DNA from: Eutreptiella sp. 'Long Island Sound 2002'
Lineage: Eukaryota; Euglenozoa; Euglenophyceae; Eutreptiales; Eutreptiaceae
Direction: 5' to 3'
DNA: 64,000 nucleotides
NCBI GenBank assembly: GCA_964036045.1
Contig: OZ038380.1
Location: forward strand, 173,504,897-173,568,896
Shown: positions 24,127 to 35,215 of the stretch, in pieces
Numbering within the stretch: the first letter of the stretch is position 1
Layout: every line of letters begins with the position of its first letter
Notes under the pieces: generated by a model
The model's input: only the letters and a program-made list of their open reading frames with translations
The model's database searches: none
Told to the model about the DNA's origin: nothing
Position numbers and translations under genes: made by a program

Positions 24127-24320
24127 ATCCTCCCCCCCCCCCCCGCTCAAGCAATCCCCCCCCCCCCCCCCGCTCAAGCAATTCCCCGCCCCCCCCCCCC
24201 CGCTCAGGCAATCCCCCCCCCCCCCCCCGCTCAAGCAATCCCCCCCCCCGCTCAAGCAATCCCCCCCCCCCCCCCCCCCCCGCTCAAGCAATCCCCCCCC
24301 CCCCCCGCTTAAGCAATCCC
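24127..24320. repeat. Tandem poly-C / CGCTCAAGCAAT repeat
   Basis: About seven units of a C-run of 9-17 bases followed by CGCTCAAGCAAT. Confidence 0.9.
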
Positions 24321-24591
24321 CTGCATGTGCTGCCGTGGTGCGTAGTCCTTGGGATGGGGCCAAGTTGTGTCTGGTCCCAAACCCAAGGTGAGTGCATCTG
24401 GTGGGGCACTGAGGTGGATCTTTGTCAGCTGCGCCGAAGCAGTCTAGAGTCGCACCTTTTCCATCTCCTTGACGTTTCAGAAGTTTCAGGATGTAGACTG
24501 GGGGGCAGTGGGTTTGCAGCCAGGGCCGCTACTGTTACTTTTGTGGTGGGCCCACAGGAGCCCTTAGACAAGGGCAGTCTGAGGACCGGTG

Positions 24592-24894
24592 ATGACTAAT
24601 GCATTTGGCCGCAATCCGCGGCCCCGAGGAAAGAGTTTTGGGGGAAAATACGGTGCGGAACCAAACCTCCTGAAACCTCCAGGAGCAACTCCTCTGAACA
24701 GGGGACACACAGGGCGCCAACATGCACACAAGGTGGACAAGCAAAAAGCAGTTGCGGAAAATGCGAAAAAAATTGCAGACCCCAACGCCCGCAGCCGCCG
24801 GGTGCAGCACATGCCCTGCATCCCTCAAGTGGGGGCCCACGCCTCCTCACAGACACGTGCCCTCCCGCCAGCCATCTCAGTAGCACAGGATTAA
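24592..24894 (+). CDS. Small basic open reading frame, unrecognised
   Basis: 100 codons from an ATG. The product is rich in Lys, Arg, Asn and Pro, with a short helical stretch (KVDKQKAVAENAKKIADPNA). No family recognised and no zinc or membrane motif. The opposite strand is also open, so this may be chance; the charged composition is the only support. Confidence 0.25.
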   Translation: MTNAFGRNPRPRGKSFGGKYGAEPNLLKPPGATPLNRGHTGRQHAHKVDKQKAVAENAKKIADPNARSRRVQHMPCIPQVGAHASSQTRALPPAISVAQD

Positions 24895-24899
24895 ATACA

Positions 24900-27090
24900 T
24901 GTCAAACAAAGCATTCCAGCCGGAGTTTGTTTACTTGGGTGGCGCCCCATCAACAACACTTTCTTTCACAGCCTGCAGCTTCTCATGAGACATTCTCCGT
25001 CCCGACAGTGGAGACGCCTACGAGCCTCTGCAGCGCCCACCAACACCACCCAACCTCCCCTAAATGGGAGTTGGGGGTGAAAGACCAGCTGAAGTTGAAA
25101 CCAAGGGTCTACGATGGTGGGTGCATTGATTGGACACCCATGCCCCCCCCAAAAATTTTTTTTTGCTGCCTTATACTGTGTTCGCAAACATCCATAGATA
25201 GGCATGCAAATTGTTCGGGTGAGCACATCTGGATGCTGCATATGTTTGTGCAGCCTGCCCGTGTATGTGCTCCTTTTGCATTTCTGCTCCTTTAGTCTCT
25301 GTATCCTATGCTATTGTATCACATCTTAATGCTCTGTGGGTCTGTTCTGCCAGAAAGGGTGAGGAAATGAACACCAATTTGGCAAAGCTCGCTCAAATTG
25401 CGGAAAATTGGGATGAAGAGTCCAAAATGTTCAAAGCACTCGTTCCACCTGAACAAAACACACTGGCCTGCAGCAGCCCCCCAGGGCGCCTCCTTGCCTT
25501 GGTGCACTCTCTGCACGCTGGCTGGCGCACATACCCCCCCCCCCCCCTTGCAATCTCCCCCCTTATATCAGGCCGGTGCCCCCCCCAGGGGGAGGGGAAC
25601 AGTCATGAAGTGACGGTTTGACGCTTCCTGACCACAAATCCCCCCCCCCCTGCGGCTGAGAGAAAAGCGTCTGGAACGCCACTCATAGTAGCGAGGCGTG
25701 CTTGCCTCTAAACCTGAGTGCTGTGAGGGATTCCCAAGTGATTTCTTTCCCGGACACGTGGAAGCTTTGCGGGGGGGTGGGGGGTGGCAGAGCTCTGCAT
25801 AACAACCCGGTGCCAGTCGGGGCGGGGAGTGCCAGGCCTGCAGAGCCCACCCCTTCAAACAGGGGCGAGAGGGTCACCCTCTGAACCGGAGGTTGGTTGA
25901 CACCGAAGGTGCTTGAGGGGGGGGGGATTGGCCTGCGCAGGAGCAAACTGTGGGCCGTGTGCCACGGAAACATTTTCCCGATCATCGAAGAGTGGGATCC
26001 AAACTGCGGGGGTCATGGGCTCACACCTTCACCCGTTGCTGCCGGCAGGGAAATCGCGCTTTACCTCCTACCAGACATTGTGGCCGCAGTGTTGCGGAAA
26101 TAACAGCAAAGCACGGCCAAAACCAATGCCCTGCAACTGAAAGCTGAGATTTCCTTTGCATCCAAACAGAAACAAGTCTGCTGTGCAGGTGGGCGGTGTT
26201 TTGCCCTGTTGACATTTGTTTTTAGATTCCATTTTATTGTCCCCAGGGCAGGCGATTATGTGGGTTGCGGAAATTCACAATTGCCTCTTTGGGCTTTGGC
26301 ACATCCCTGGAGACATGGATGCATGCAAAAGCACAGACACATGCACATGCACAGACATGGATGGAGCACATTAAAGGATATTCTGAGCAGCAACGGAATC
26401 GCCATATTTCAATAAAAACTTCTTAGGGCCTGTTGCCCCATCAACAGCATCCAAATGGCTTCTCAAGTATTTCTCAGGGTCACTGTCCCACAAATGGGAC
26501 GGAGGCAAGTAGGGACCATAGAGCGGAACGACCTGAAGCCCAGCCTGTGACCTTGCACCTTGGCTCATGTACAAAAGATGTTGTGGCTGATATTCACATC
26601 TGTCGAGCTGAGGGTTTCCAAAAATCCTACTTTGTGGTGAAATCTTTGCTGGACCAATGCATGTAGTGGTGGCAAAAATCCGGCTTGCGCCAGTTTGCAT
26701 TCCACCTAGAGTTGCATACACAACTCAAATTTCTCAGACATTTAGTATTGGAATCCATCAATCACTCAATCATTCGTTCGATCATTGGAAAACATGCCCT
26801 CCTTTCGGATGTGCAGAGACCTCATCCTTCCCGTGCTCGATAGATCACAATGCGCAAATCCTCAGAAAAGGTTGAGCCTGGTAGCTATTCCAGAAGCATT
26901 AGTTATAAAAAAAAACAGAATCAGCACCGCCAAAGTATTCATGCCCGAATTAGATGACTTTGTGATTACAAAGCCCAACAGTCAGACATATTATGCATAC
27001 CCCCCCCCCCCCCCTAATGCTCAGAAGTTGGTGTGACCCGACCCCCGTACCTTCTAACCCATGATAAACCCGCCCCCCCATATTTAGTAC
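24900..27090. other. Interval with no recognised gene
   Basis: Scattered C-runs (25540, 25640, 27000) with short flanking motifs (CAGTCATGAAGTGACGG near 25600) shared with 39.18 kb. No frame shows a domain. Confidence 0.45.
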
Positions 27091-27094
27091 CCTA

Positions 27095-27183
27095 GGGTAC
27101 TAATTTCGGCAGACTGCTCAATAAGGCCGGGGGGGTACTAAATATGGGGGGGTACTAATTTTGGGGGTGGGTACTAATTTTGG
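27095..27183 (+). repeat. GGTACTAAATATGGGG direct repeat, left copy
   Basis: Starts GGGTACTAATTTCGGCAGA, then TGCTCAATAAGGCC, then several GGGGGTACTAAATAT units. The same order recurs at 27611-27708. Confidence 0.8.
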
Positions 27184-27248
27184 GTGCCTGCGATGTTGTA
27201 AACCCTGTGTGCCTGCGCTGTTGTCTGTTGAGTCTTTTTGTTGGCTGC

Positions 27249-27544
27249 ATGGAACATTCAGATTCTGAATCCGATTTTGAGCTGCAGGCCGTAGACCCAG
27301 GACTTGCTGATTTGTCTGATGAACTTTCTGAGACAACAAGCTTGGGTACACATGGGGTGAAGGGCAGGTTGTCTGTCTCCGCTCTCTGCCTGACTATAAA
27401 TTTGATCCAGAGGAACATTTTGAGGATGTTTGTGTAACAGGGGCTGATGGAGATAATGCAGCCTCTTCTGCGGCAGTGGCCCATGCTTCTGCTAGTGTTT
27501 CCAACACAAAAAGGCAATTGAAATTGACTTCTTTCTTCAAGTGA
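27249..27544 (+). CDS. Small acidic protein with C-terminal PIP box
   Basis: Model: exons 27249-27345 and 27411-27544, with a 65-nt GT...AG intron whose phases agree (G plus AG gives Glu); 76 residues. The N-terminus is Ser/Asp/Glu-rich (MEHSDSESDFELQ). The extreme C-terminus is KRQLKLTSFFK, which matches the PCNA-interacting consensus Q-x-x-L-x-x-F-F with flanking basic residues. PIP boxes dock replication and repair proteins onto the sliding clamp, and some transposon proteins also carry them. The gene lies between two direct repeats, suggesting element cargo or a remnant. Alternatively it is a frameshifted pseudogene, if the short intron is not real. Confidence 0.45.
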
Positions 27545-27610
27545 CATTTGCAGCTGTGAGAAGTGTGCTCCAGATTTCTTCATGTTCCGTTTGCGTGGGA
27601 GGCTCAAGGG

Positions 27611-27708
27611 GGGTACTAATTTTGGCAGATTGCTTAATAGGGCCAGGGGGGTACTAAATATGGGGGGGTACTAAATATGGGGGGGGTACTAAATATGGGG
27701 GGGGGGGT
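27611..27708 (+). repeat. GGTACTAAATATGGGG direct repeat, right copy
   Basis: Parallels 27095-27183, including GGCAGATTGCTTAATAGGGCC, and ends in a G-run. Confidence 0.8.
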
Positions 27709-28539
27709 TTAGTTGTACTGGACAAAACCATAACAAACACTTTTTGATATGTTGTGCCGGGGTTTATTTGCCCTTTCTTTCCTCACAGTCAAACACATGG
27801 GCAAGCACCAAATGTTAGAATTTCAGCAGATGCAGCTGCAGTGCGCATGTTTTTTTTTTGCGCATGACGGTAGCCCAATGCTCTTTGCTTTGGAGTTGCC
27901 AATGAGGCAGGGCTAAGAAGCCACGTTACTCCTCTTTGCTTTAAAGTCCCTAATATGGAAACAATTCTGCATGTGTGCAGGGAGTCTAGCAGCACAGCCA
28001 GTCTGGGTTGCTGCATCATACGAATGAACGCTTTGCTGCCAGATTCCTGTCATCATTGTCTGCCGGTCCAAAAGGAGTTTGTGGTTGCCGGGACTCCCCA
28101 GAAATCAGGCAGCGATGCGCGGAACGGGCACCTTGGATGGCTAGGGGCAAGCGACCTGTGAGCAAACCTAACTGGTGAAACAGGGAGCCTCTTGTTCTAC
28201 TGGCGTGGCGGTTGCCTTCATCGCCTGGCAATCTGTCACGGAAAGCCAAGATGGGGGCAGCTACTGGGAGGTGAGGGGTAAATGCTGCATACAGCTGAGA
28301 CAACTGTAGGGCTCTTAGGCTGTAGGGCACCTCCTGTGTCACTCTCTACTGCCAGCCACCCCTTTTGTTCCGTGTTCTGTTCGCAACCAATGGAGAATCA
28401 ACGGGCTGCCTGTGTCGATCTGTTCCAATGGCGCACTATCCTCGACCTGCCCGGCCACGACGCTGGGCCCAAGGCCAATTCATCCTCCGAACACGTTACA
28501 CCTGAGCCTGGGGACACACCTCCCGTCCTGCCTGGCCCA

Positions 28540-28612
28540 GTGGTAACCGCCCAAAACCCCGTGGTACCCGCCCAAAACCCCGTGGTACCCGCCCAAAACC
28601 CTGTGATACCCA
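28540..28612 (+). repeat. 21-bp tandem repeat
   Basis: Three to four copies of GTGGTACCCGCCCAAAACCCC. In one open frame it would encode a PVVPAQN heptad, but no wider coding evidence was found. Confidence 0.8.
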
Positions 28613-28625
28613 GCCGGGACGCTAC

Positions 28626-28793
28626 ATGCTGGCTTCAACGGGGATGTGCGGCCACCGAATGCACTGGAGACATGTACGTGCCAAGCGCAACCATTCGTAC
28701 TACGTTTGCAATCTGTGCGGTCTGCACTGGCGCCAGGAAAGACCCAACGTGCAGAAAGCTGCTCAATGTGCAGAGGAGCAACGGGGCATGTGA
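28626..28793 (+). CDS. 55-codon ORF with CxxC zinc-finger-like motif
   Basis: ATG to TGA. Contains NHSYYVCNLCGLHWRQE, a C-x2-C followed by H and W, and a later Cys (AAQCAEEQRG) that could complete a zinc site. It may be the last exon of a longer gene. A loosely similar YYCCDLC motif lies at 36.1 kb. Confidence 0.3.
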   Translation: MLASTGMCGHRMHWRHVRAKRNHSYYVCNLCGLHWRQERPNVQKAAQCAEEQRGM

Positions 28794-29387
28794 AACATGG
28801 CACTGCTTTCTTTATTCGTAATTTACACAGTGCTGCGTGTGGTTATGGTGCCTGTATTCGGATTAAGAAGTTGTATTTGTGTGAGGGTACCCCTCAACCG
28901 ACAGGGCTTTGGCATTATGATGTGGACACTTAAGGCAATTTTCCTGCGAGCAGAGAATGGGGGTCCATTCACGCTTCCCAGCTTCCCAGCGGCACACCCC
29001 TCTACAAAGCTGCACACATCAACCAAATTTCAGCACATTGGCCTCAAATGTGCGTTGAAACGTGCATAGAATGCAGAGGTCGATGTATGCACAGGGGTCA
29101 GCGAAACCCTCACTTTGAGTTAAGTTTTATCTTTTGCTCTCGCAAACAATCTTAATTACAAGGTTTGGACAAGGAAGTACTCTTCGAGAATTGTTGTAGT
29201 TGGAATTTCTTGCAGTGGGGAAACCGTCACACGCAGCGGGGTAGTAATCAACGGGGGCGGGGGGTACACTGCTTTTGTGCTGGGAAGCCTACAGGCAGTT
29301 TCCCACTACATGTCCTGGTTTCAGATTCCGCTTACTGACTGCGTGTGAGGTCTGCTACCACGGTGCTCGTGCAAGGGAACCATAACT

Positions 29388-29656
29388 GTTGTAAGACGGG
29401 GCATCTTAGAAAATCTAAGACGCATGTAAGACACATGTAAGACGCGCGGTCTGGAGTCTGTAGATACAGTCTGCCCCAAGTAGACGCGGTCTGCTAATTG
29501 TAGACACTGTCGGCATATTGTAGACGCCAAGTGACAATATTGGGGAAGGGGGCCAAAGGCTCCCTTCCCCAAAAACGCTCCGCTGGCATCGTTTACCTGT
29601 GCACATGTAAGACACATGTAAGACCCCTACAAATCTAAGACGTCCTGTCTTACAAC
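29388..29656. mobile_element. MITE-like element with 13-bp terminal inverted repeats
   Basis: Begins GTTGTAAGACGGG and ends CCTGTCTTACAAC, inverted repeats with one mismatch. Both flanks carry ACT immediately outside, consistent with a 3-bp target duplication as in PIF/Harbinger-type elements. The interior has repeated CATGTAAGAC units, four roughly 20-bp GTAGAC-n3-GTCTGC units (29455-29530) and a hairpin, TTGGGGAAGGG with CCCTTCCCCAA. No coding capacity, so it would need a transposase in trans. Confidence 0.6.
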
Positions 29657-29714
29657 ACTTCTCAGGGAACACTCGGTGTGTGAAATTTTTGTGGGGCGGG
29701 GTGCTCACTGTGCC

Positions 29715-29860
29715 TCATGTGCGGAATACAGTGCTGCTGCTGCCAAGCCCGCCCCCAAAGCTGCCACAACGCCTCGTTCCAAACCCCCAGCCAAGTGTGC
29801 AGCCCAAGCTGCCGCCAAGGCAGCCAAGCCTGCGGCTGCAGAGCCCATTCCAGTGGCCAG
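29715..29860 (+). CDS. Ala/Lys/Pro-rich coding-like segment
   Basis: The frame reads SAAAAKPAPKAATTPRSKPP, then more AAAKAAKPAAAEP, a composition typical of linker-histone or other nucleic-acid-binding tails. Exon borders were not identified and no globular domain is visible. It could also be biased non-coding sequence. Confidence 0.25.
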
Positions 29861-29869
29861 CCTGTGCCT

Positions 29870-31850
29870 CTACCTCTGGTTTTTCTTAGAGCCATCGCTG
29901 TGCGCTCCATTTATCTGCACCTCTCCAGCCCTTTGTTCTTCAACCCCGCTTCCTCTACCCAACCTGCCTCTCTGAGGCACTTTCATGGCTTCAGGGTGAC
30001 CCTCGCTTTGCCAACCCGATCGAGGGCAATGGATGCAGCTCTGCCATTGACCTGGGTCGGCGTTGCATTGTCCTTCGGGGGACGAGCGAGGATTTCTCTG
30101 ACGTGCATTCATGATTGCGGTCCTTCATGATTATTTCCCCCTCTGGTATGTGCAGGCAAGCGATAGAAACCCCAAGTTTCCCCCAAAACTACAGTTTTGC
30201 CACCTGCCTGTACCATCAGTTGCTTGCTTCTGTATTCTGCAGGTGCCGGCGGCAGTGTGCCATGGCACCATCCCCGCAAATGGATGAATCCTGTGTTGTG
30301 TTTGTCCACGGCACGGGGTGCAGGGTGGGACACAGGAGCAGGGAGATAACACAGCAAAATCTAACCACGGTGGTGACGCAAGGATCCCAGGTTTCCCCAG
30401 AAACCCCAGTTTGGCACCACTGCCTCTGTCGTCTCAACAGTGTGCAGTGCACGGCCGCGCGCTCCCGCCCGTCAAATGGTTGTTCGAATTATACTTGCAT
30501 GTGTCTCGAGGGCAGCGGAAGACCCAGGGAACCAGCCAAACCCAGTCCATGTCTAAGAATGGAGTGACGACCAACGTCATTTCATCAAACCTCACTGGAC
30601 AAGTACCACCGCAGGGACCGTTTTTGGTCCACCAGTCGCTGCGGGATTCCTCGTGATCGTGGAATGGGCTGTCAGGGTTACCACACGTGGGCCCGGCAGG
30701 GCCTCGCACAAGCAGACCTAGTGCCTGTCCACCGGCCCTTGTGCGTCATATGCGCTAGATGGATTGCCTAGGGAACAGCCTGCAGGCTCCGCCGAGCCCT
30801 GGGTATGAAGAGTGCACCGGGGGTGCAGCACACAGCTGTCACACACAGTACATTTTTCTGATACACAGCACGAGACATCCGACCTCACAAAGGACATGTC
30901 AAGTGAAACGAGACCTGCAGACCAGGGGGGAAGGGAGGATGGAGTTCAGTATTGATCGGCTGTCCATCACCGTCCAATGCAGTGGAATTCACTTCCATTT
31001 CCATGGGTGGATGTATTTCCCCCAACTGGTGTCAAACTGTAAATGCCCCTCTGGGACAAAGCCCTCTGTGCTAAGAGGGCTAAAAAAAGTTCTGCGGGTG
31101 TGCACATGTGCGCCGTACATCGTTGTACCTCCACCTTGACGGCATGCAGCCTAAAAAAATGCCCACAATCAGCTCACAAACAAATTTTGCAATCAAATAT
31201 GGTGACCATCAAGTCCAGACATTTCGAGGCGGTACGTACAGACAATACTATATGGCGAGCCTGCACTCATCAAAGAGTGCACCACGTGGGGTGTGCCGTG
31301 AGGTCGAATTTTCTGGTGCGTTGGAGCACCGCAGCATCAGGTGTTGATTCCCAAATGCTATGCACCCAATTTTGTAGGCAAAACAAGCGAGGGTGGGCAA
31401 ACGGACATACGCTGACCCGCTTGCCACCTTGGTTCGCCTTTGGGTTAGCTCCTAAGTTCAGACAGCAAAAACCACAACTAAACGCAGGAGCTGCGCAGAA
31501 ACAAATGTCCCATGAAGAAAAAGTGGAGGCGTGGCAGGGCACCTGATCTACTTGGCGTCTGCTCAATAACACAGGCGGGGAGGCTGTGTCAATCAATGCT
31601 GCACTGGGTAATAGCACAGATGGGCTCGGGCGTGCGGGGGCTGGGGTCAGGTTCTCCACAGCCATGGACAGCTGGTGTGTACCCTGAGAAGCCACCCAGT
31701 GGTACCCCCAAAAAAAAAGACCAAGCAATCATGCTCACTGCACCGCGGTCGAATTGCGCTGTTTTTGCCACAAAATGCTGTTTAACCACCACCCTCAGAC
31801 AAACGGCAAACCATTGCTGGTCATTGTAGAGGGGGCCGATCGAGTACCCG
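29870..31850. other. Interval with no recognised gene
   Basis: Open frames of 90-170 codons occur on both strands without motifs. I see no repeat longer than a few tens of bases. Confidence 0.4.
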
Positions 31851-31856
31851 CCCTCA

Positions 31857-32012
31857 CCCCTGCGCAAGCACTGCCTTGTCTAAGCACGCGGACCCGTCTG
31901 ACCGTCGTTTTTCCGACCGCTCTTTTAGGTTCCCTGTTATGGGTGCTGCCTTGTCTGAGCACGCAGACCCGTCTGACCGTTGTTTTCCTGACTTTCAGCG
32001 TGCTTGCGCAAG
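31857..32012. repeat. Short inverted-ended unit with 47-bp internal duplication
   Basis: Opens CCTGCGCAAGCA and closes TGCTTGCGCAAGG (inverted). Inside, a 47-bp sequence (CTGCCTTGTCTAAGCACGCG onward) is repeated about 80 bp later with few changes. Confidence 0.5.
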
Positions 32013-32080
32013 GGGGGGGGGTATGCAAGGCCGCTTGTGGTGTGACAAGTTGATGTGCAGCCCCACCCCCTGTTTAAGAT

Positions 32081-32219
32081 ACGGTGTGTCCAAGATGCAA
32101 TAGCAGGTATGTGCGGGTACGTACTGTATTTGTGAGGCCCACTTTATCACCGCCGCAGTTGTCAGATGTGGGCAAAGATGCAGGGTGCAGTGTATCACCC
32201 ATTTAGCTACGTGTGGTTC
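32081..32219 (+). repeat. 139-bp direct repeat, copy 1
   Basis: Begins ACGGTGTGTCCAAGATGC and ends CTACGTGTGGTTC. Same length and orientation as 32662-32800, with a handful of substitutions. Confidence 0.9.
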
Positions 32220-32231
32220 CTTACGGCCTTA

Positions 32232-32429
32232 CGGCGGACGACTTGGTCGGACCCCCGATGGGACATCCGAGGGGCCACTGCACAGCGCATGAAGCGCTTG
32301 CGGGACGAGAACCCACCTGAGACGCACAAGAAACGGAGGACAGAGGCGCTGGAGGTTCCCAGTGATCTTCAGGATATGGAGATCCCGCTCGAGGACATGG
32401 GCGATGTCATTGTCTTGACTGGATTGTAA
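32232..32429 (+). CDS. Charged C-terminal exon candidate between direct repeats
   Basis: The open frame reads SDPRWDIRGATAQRMKRLRD, then a Lys/Arg-rich patch and an acidic end (DMEIPLEDMGDVIVLTGL) before TAA. It resembles a genuine protein tail with a nuclear-localisation-like basic stretch. No family recognised. It sits exactly between the two 139-bp repeats. Confidence 0.3.
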   Translation, partial: RRTTWSDPRWDIRGATAQRMKRLRDENPPETHKKRRTEALEVPSDLQDMEIPLEDMGDVIVLTGL

Positions 32430-32661
32430 CACCCCCGAGAGGTCCGGGAGGACGGGCATACCCGTGCAAACGGGGCGACAGGGGTGGGGCAAGGCGCAGG
32501 ACTCGTTCCTCCCGCCACCCCGCCGCAGCCGTCTTGGTGAGGGTACGTCATAACAAACCCATAACCAAAGCATGCCCTGTCACTGACCCATGACCTGCTA
32601 TGTGTACTCTCAATGGACACTTGGTGGAACTTCGGTCACGAGTTAAAAAAAAAAATAAGGT

Positions 32662-32800
32662 ACGGTGTGTCCAAGATGCGACAGCAGGTATGTGCGGGTA
32701 CATACTGTATTCGTGAGGCCCACTTTATCACCGCTGCAGTTGTCAGATGTGGGCAAAGATGCAGGGTGCAGTGTATCACCCATTTAGCTACCTGTGGTTC
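32662..32800 (+). repeat. 139-bp direct repeat, copy 2
   Basis: Copy of 32081-32219, preceded by an A-run (32645-32655). Confidence 0.9.
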
Positions 32801-33603
32801 TTCTCCACTACCGCACAAAAAAGTGAATGGCAGGAATAAAGTCGTAAAGTAAGCAAGTAATAAAGTAGGCAGTGGAGCCGGCTGCGTTCAAGTGCCTTGA
32901 TGATAGTTTCGTGATGCATGCAGGACACGCCGTGTCTAGGGATGCAGGGGGCATATGCGCCGGACCAATTTGGGGCCTGGCTGTATCTGGGACAAGGGAG
33001 GCTCAGCGACGTGCGCTGACGGAAGAAGACAGAAGTCAGAAGACTTCCTCCCTGACAAGCTCCCTGCCATCCCCTTCATTTTGGACCAGTGAAATTGTGT
33101 GGATGCACATGTGTAGCTCTATATTTTTTTGCGCCCCCCACTGACAGCTCAAGCCCAGTCCACGAAGGAACCAAGCGGTTTGCCTGCCAGGAATGCTGCG
33201 GACGATGGGAGTTGTGCGCCAGTGGTGGTGGGGTGCAGGGTGCAGCTTCCGAAGTTCTCTTCAGCACCTTTGGCCCTACATGTATATTTTTTCGCTCGTC
33301 TTGCGTGATTCAGAATTCATCCGACTGCGACCAATTGATCCAAAACAGCAGAACTGTTCTCGCTCATGGGGAAATGGTGAACAGGCGTTCATTCCCCACT
33401 TGTGTATATTCAAAATTCTCGAAATCAAAAGGCCGGGCAGCGTCTCAGGCTGCTGGGCTCGGAGCTCGGGGCTCTCGGACCACCGCTGATCCTGTCCGAA
33501 ACAGGTGCTGTGAAGCCTGTGACACACACCCTCACACACACACTGTGTCAATGAGTAGTCCTGTTGTCTGCTGCGTGCTTGCCACCGTGCCTACACCCTG
33601 CCC

Positions 33604-33745
33604 CCCCTCCCCGGCAAGCACCACGCGCCGATCTGTGGCGGCGCCTCTGGCGCCGCATTCATGACAATGCACTGAGAGAGTTCCCAGAGCGATTCCGGAG
33701 GGTGACGGCCATCGTCGTTCTATGGCCAAGCACCACGCGCCGGCC
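33604..33745 (+). repeat. SINE-like dispersed repeat (ATGGCCAAGC family)
   Basis: Contains GGCGGCGCCTCTGGCGCCGC and ends GTCGTTCTATGGCCAAGCAC. Related copies occur at 34.9-35.2, 39.4-39.9 and 53.9-54.4 kb. Confidence 0.6.
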
Positions 33746-34135
33746 CACGAGCGCCAGAGCATCAGCAGGGGGGAATTGCGTGGGGTCCTGCACGCTATGC
33801 TGGGGCCCCAGGGAGCGTCTGGTGGTGGTATTAAATTCGGAATACGTTTAGCAGGGTATTGCCATCCGGTCAGACAAATAAAGACGTCATGGATGGAAGA
33901 CGTCTTCGCGGGAAGTGGGCCACAGGGACCTGTGGGAACACATTTCGTGGCCGAGAGAAGACGCAGGAGACTTTTGCAGGGGAGGTGGGTGCCGTCGCAC
34001 CTCAACGTGGGGGGCGGCCAATGGATTGGCCAAATCAGGGCAGGGAGCTGCATCCAAATAATCTACTGCCGCTCTCCAAGCGCCGGAGGGTAGCTGAGTG
34101 GGAGGCACTGGGGCTGGAGCCTATGCCGGACAGTG
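33722..34135 (+). pseudogene. Retroelement RNase H relic
   Basis: One frame gives SISRGELRGVLHAML, resembling the Glu-containing helix of RNase HI, then GPQGPVGTH and GRWVPSHLNVGGGQW, resembling the closing V-P-S-H-L-N-V-x-G-N motif. A second frame continues with LHPNNLLPLSKRRRVAEWEA. The catalytic Asp positions and a continuous frame are lost, so this is debris of a retrotransposon. Confidence 0.4.
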
Positions 34136-34160
34136 GGGAGGCCCGACAGGGCTCTGATGG

Positions 34161-34431
34161 GGGGCGCACCGTGCGCTGTGTGAAAAGTCGGCTGTTTTTA
34201 ACAACCGGTAGCCACTGGTCCAAGCGTCCTGAATTCTGCACCCTACAGCCCCTGCTGGTGCACCAGGGATTTTTTGTTGGTTGCCACGGGTCCCAGGGTC
34301 CTGAATTCTGCACCCCCGATGCTGTTTTGAATGGATCATGCACGCTTCTGTAGGTGGGTGGTTTTCAGGGGTGTTCCCGGGATAAACAACGTAATAATTG
34401 GCGCTGTGCGCGCGCTGTGCAAAAACGCCCC
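34161..34431 (+). repeat. 270-bp dispersed repeat, long copy
   Basis: Shares GGTCCTGAATTCTGCACC, GATGCTGTTTTGAATGGATC and GATAAACAACGTAATAATTG with 60299-60510. This copy has an extra internal unit of about 70 bp (a tandem duplication of the CCTGAATTCTGCACC part). Confidence 0.9.
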
Positions 34432-34939
34432 CATGCGGATTCAAGGGGGGGCGGATACCGTGAGTGCCTCCAGTCGAGGGTCCGGTGATCTGGACGTGCA
34501 GTCCGGCTCAGCCATTGAGGAGCAGTACAGCACGGATGTGAGCAACACCAGGAGGTTGACAGTGTGCGACAGTGACAGTGAGGGTCACAGCGTGGACAGC
34601 AGTGGTACGCGTGTGCTGACAGTGGGGGCTTCAGTACGGATGTGAGTGACACGCAAGAGAGAGTGCCGCCCGCGTGGTGCACATGGTGCACCAGGGCACG
34701 TGCGTTTGGCCGCATCATGAGCCCTGATGTGCATGTGCGCTGCACATCACCCCCTCACTCCATTCCAAGTCCTGGGGCTATGTTGTCCAGCATGGCATAA
34801 AACCGGGATACTTGCATGACGCAGCGTGCGCGGTGCGCGGGCGGCACCCTCAAAGAGATGGCGCAGGTAAGGGCGACAGGGAGCCGAAGCCCTGACCTGC
34901 CACCGGAGCTGTGGGAGCGTCAGTGATGATCTCAGGCAC

Positions 34940-35215
34940 TGCAGGACAATCTGTGGAGGCGCCTGATGGCGCCCTGCTGAACTGCACGGACAATGTGTGT
35001 CGCGGCTTCGCTGTGTTGAGACATGAAGTAATGTTGAGAATGCCAGAGTGATTCTGGAGGCTGACGACCATCGTCGATCTATGGCCAAGCACCACGCGCC
35101 TGGCTGGATCCCTGAGACAATTTGTGCGTGGCTCCGCTGTGTTGATAGATGAAGTATAGGTGGGATTGCCTGACGACCGTCGTCGTTCTATGGCCAAGCA
35201 CCACACGGATGCTGC
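34940..35215 (+). repeat. Two further copies of the ATGGCCAAGC SINE-like family
   Basis: GACAATGTGTGTCGCGGCTTCGC leads to GACCATCGTCGATCTATGGCC, then a shorter copy ends at about 35215. Confidence 0.6.

Noticed and set aside
23672-24312. Open frames running through the N gap
   Set aside because: Their length comes from undefined bases and poly-C translated as proline.
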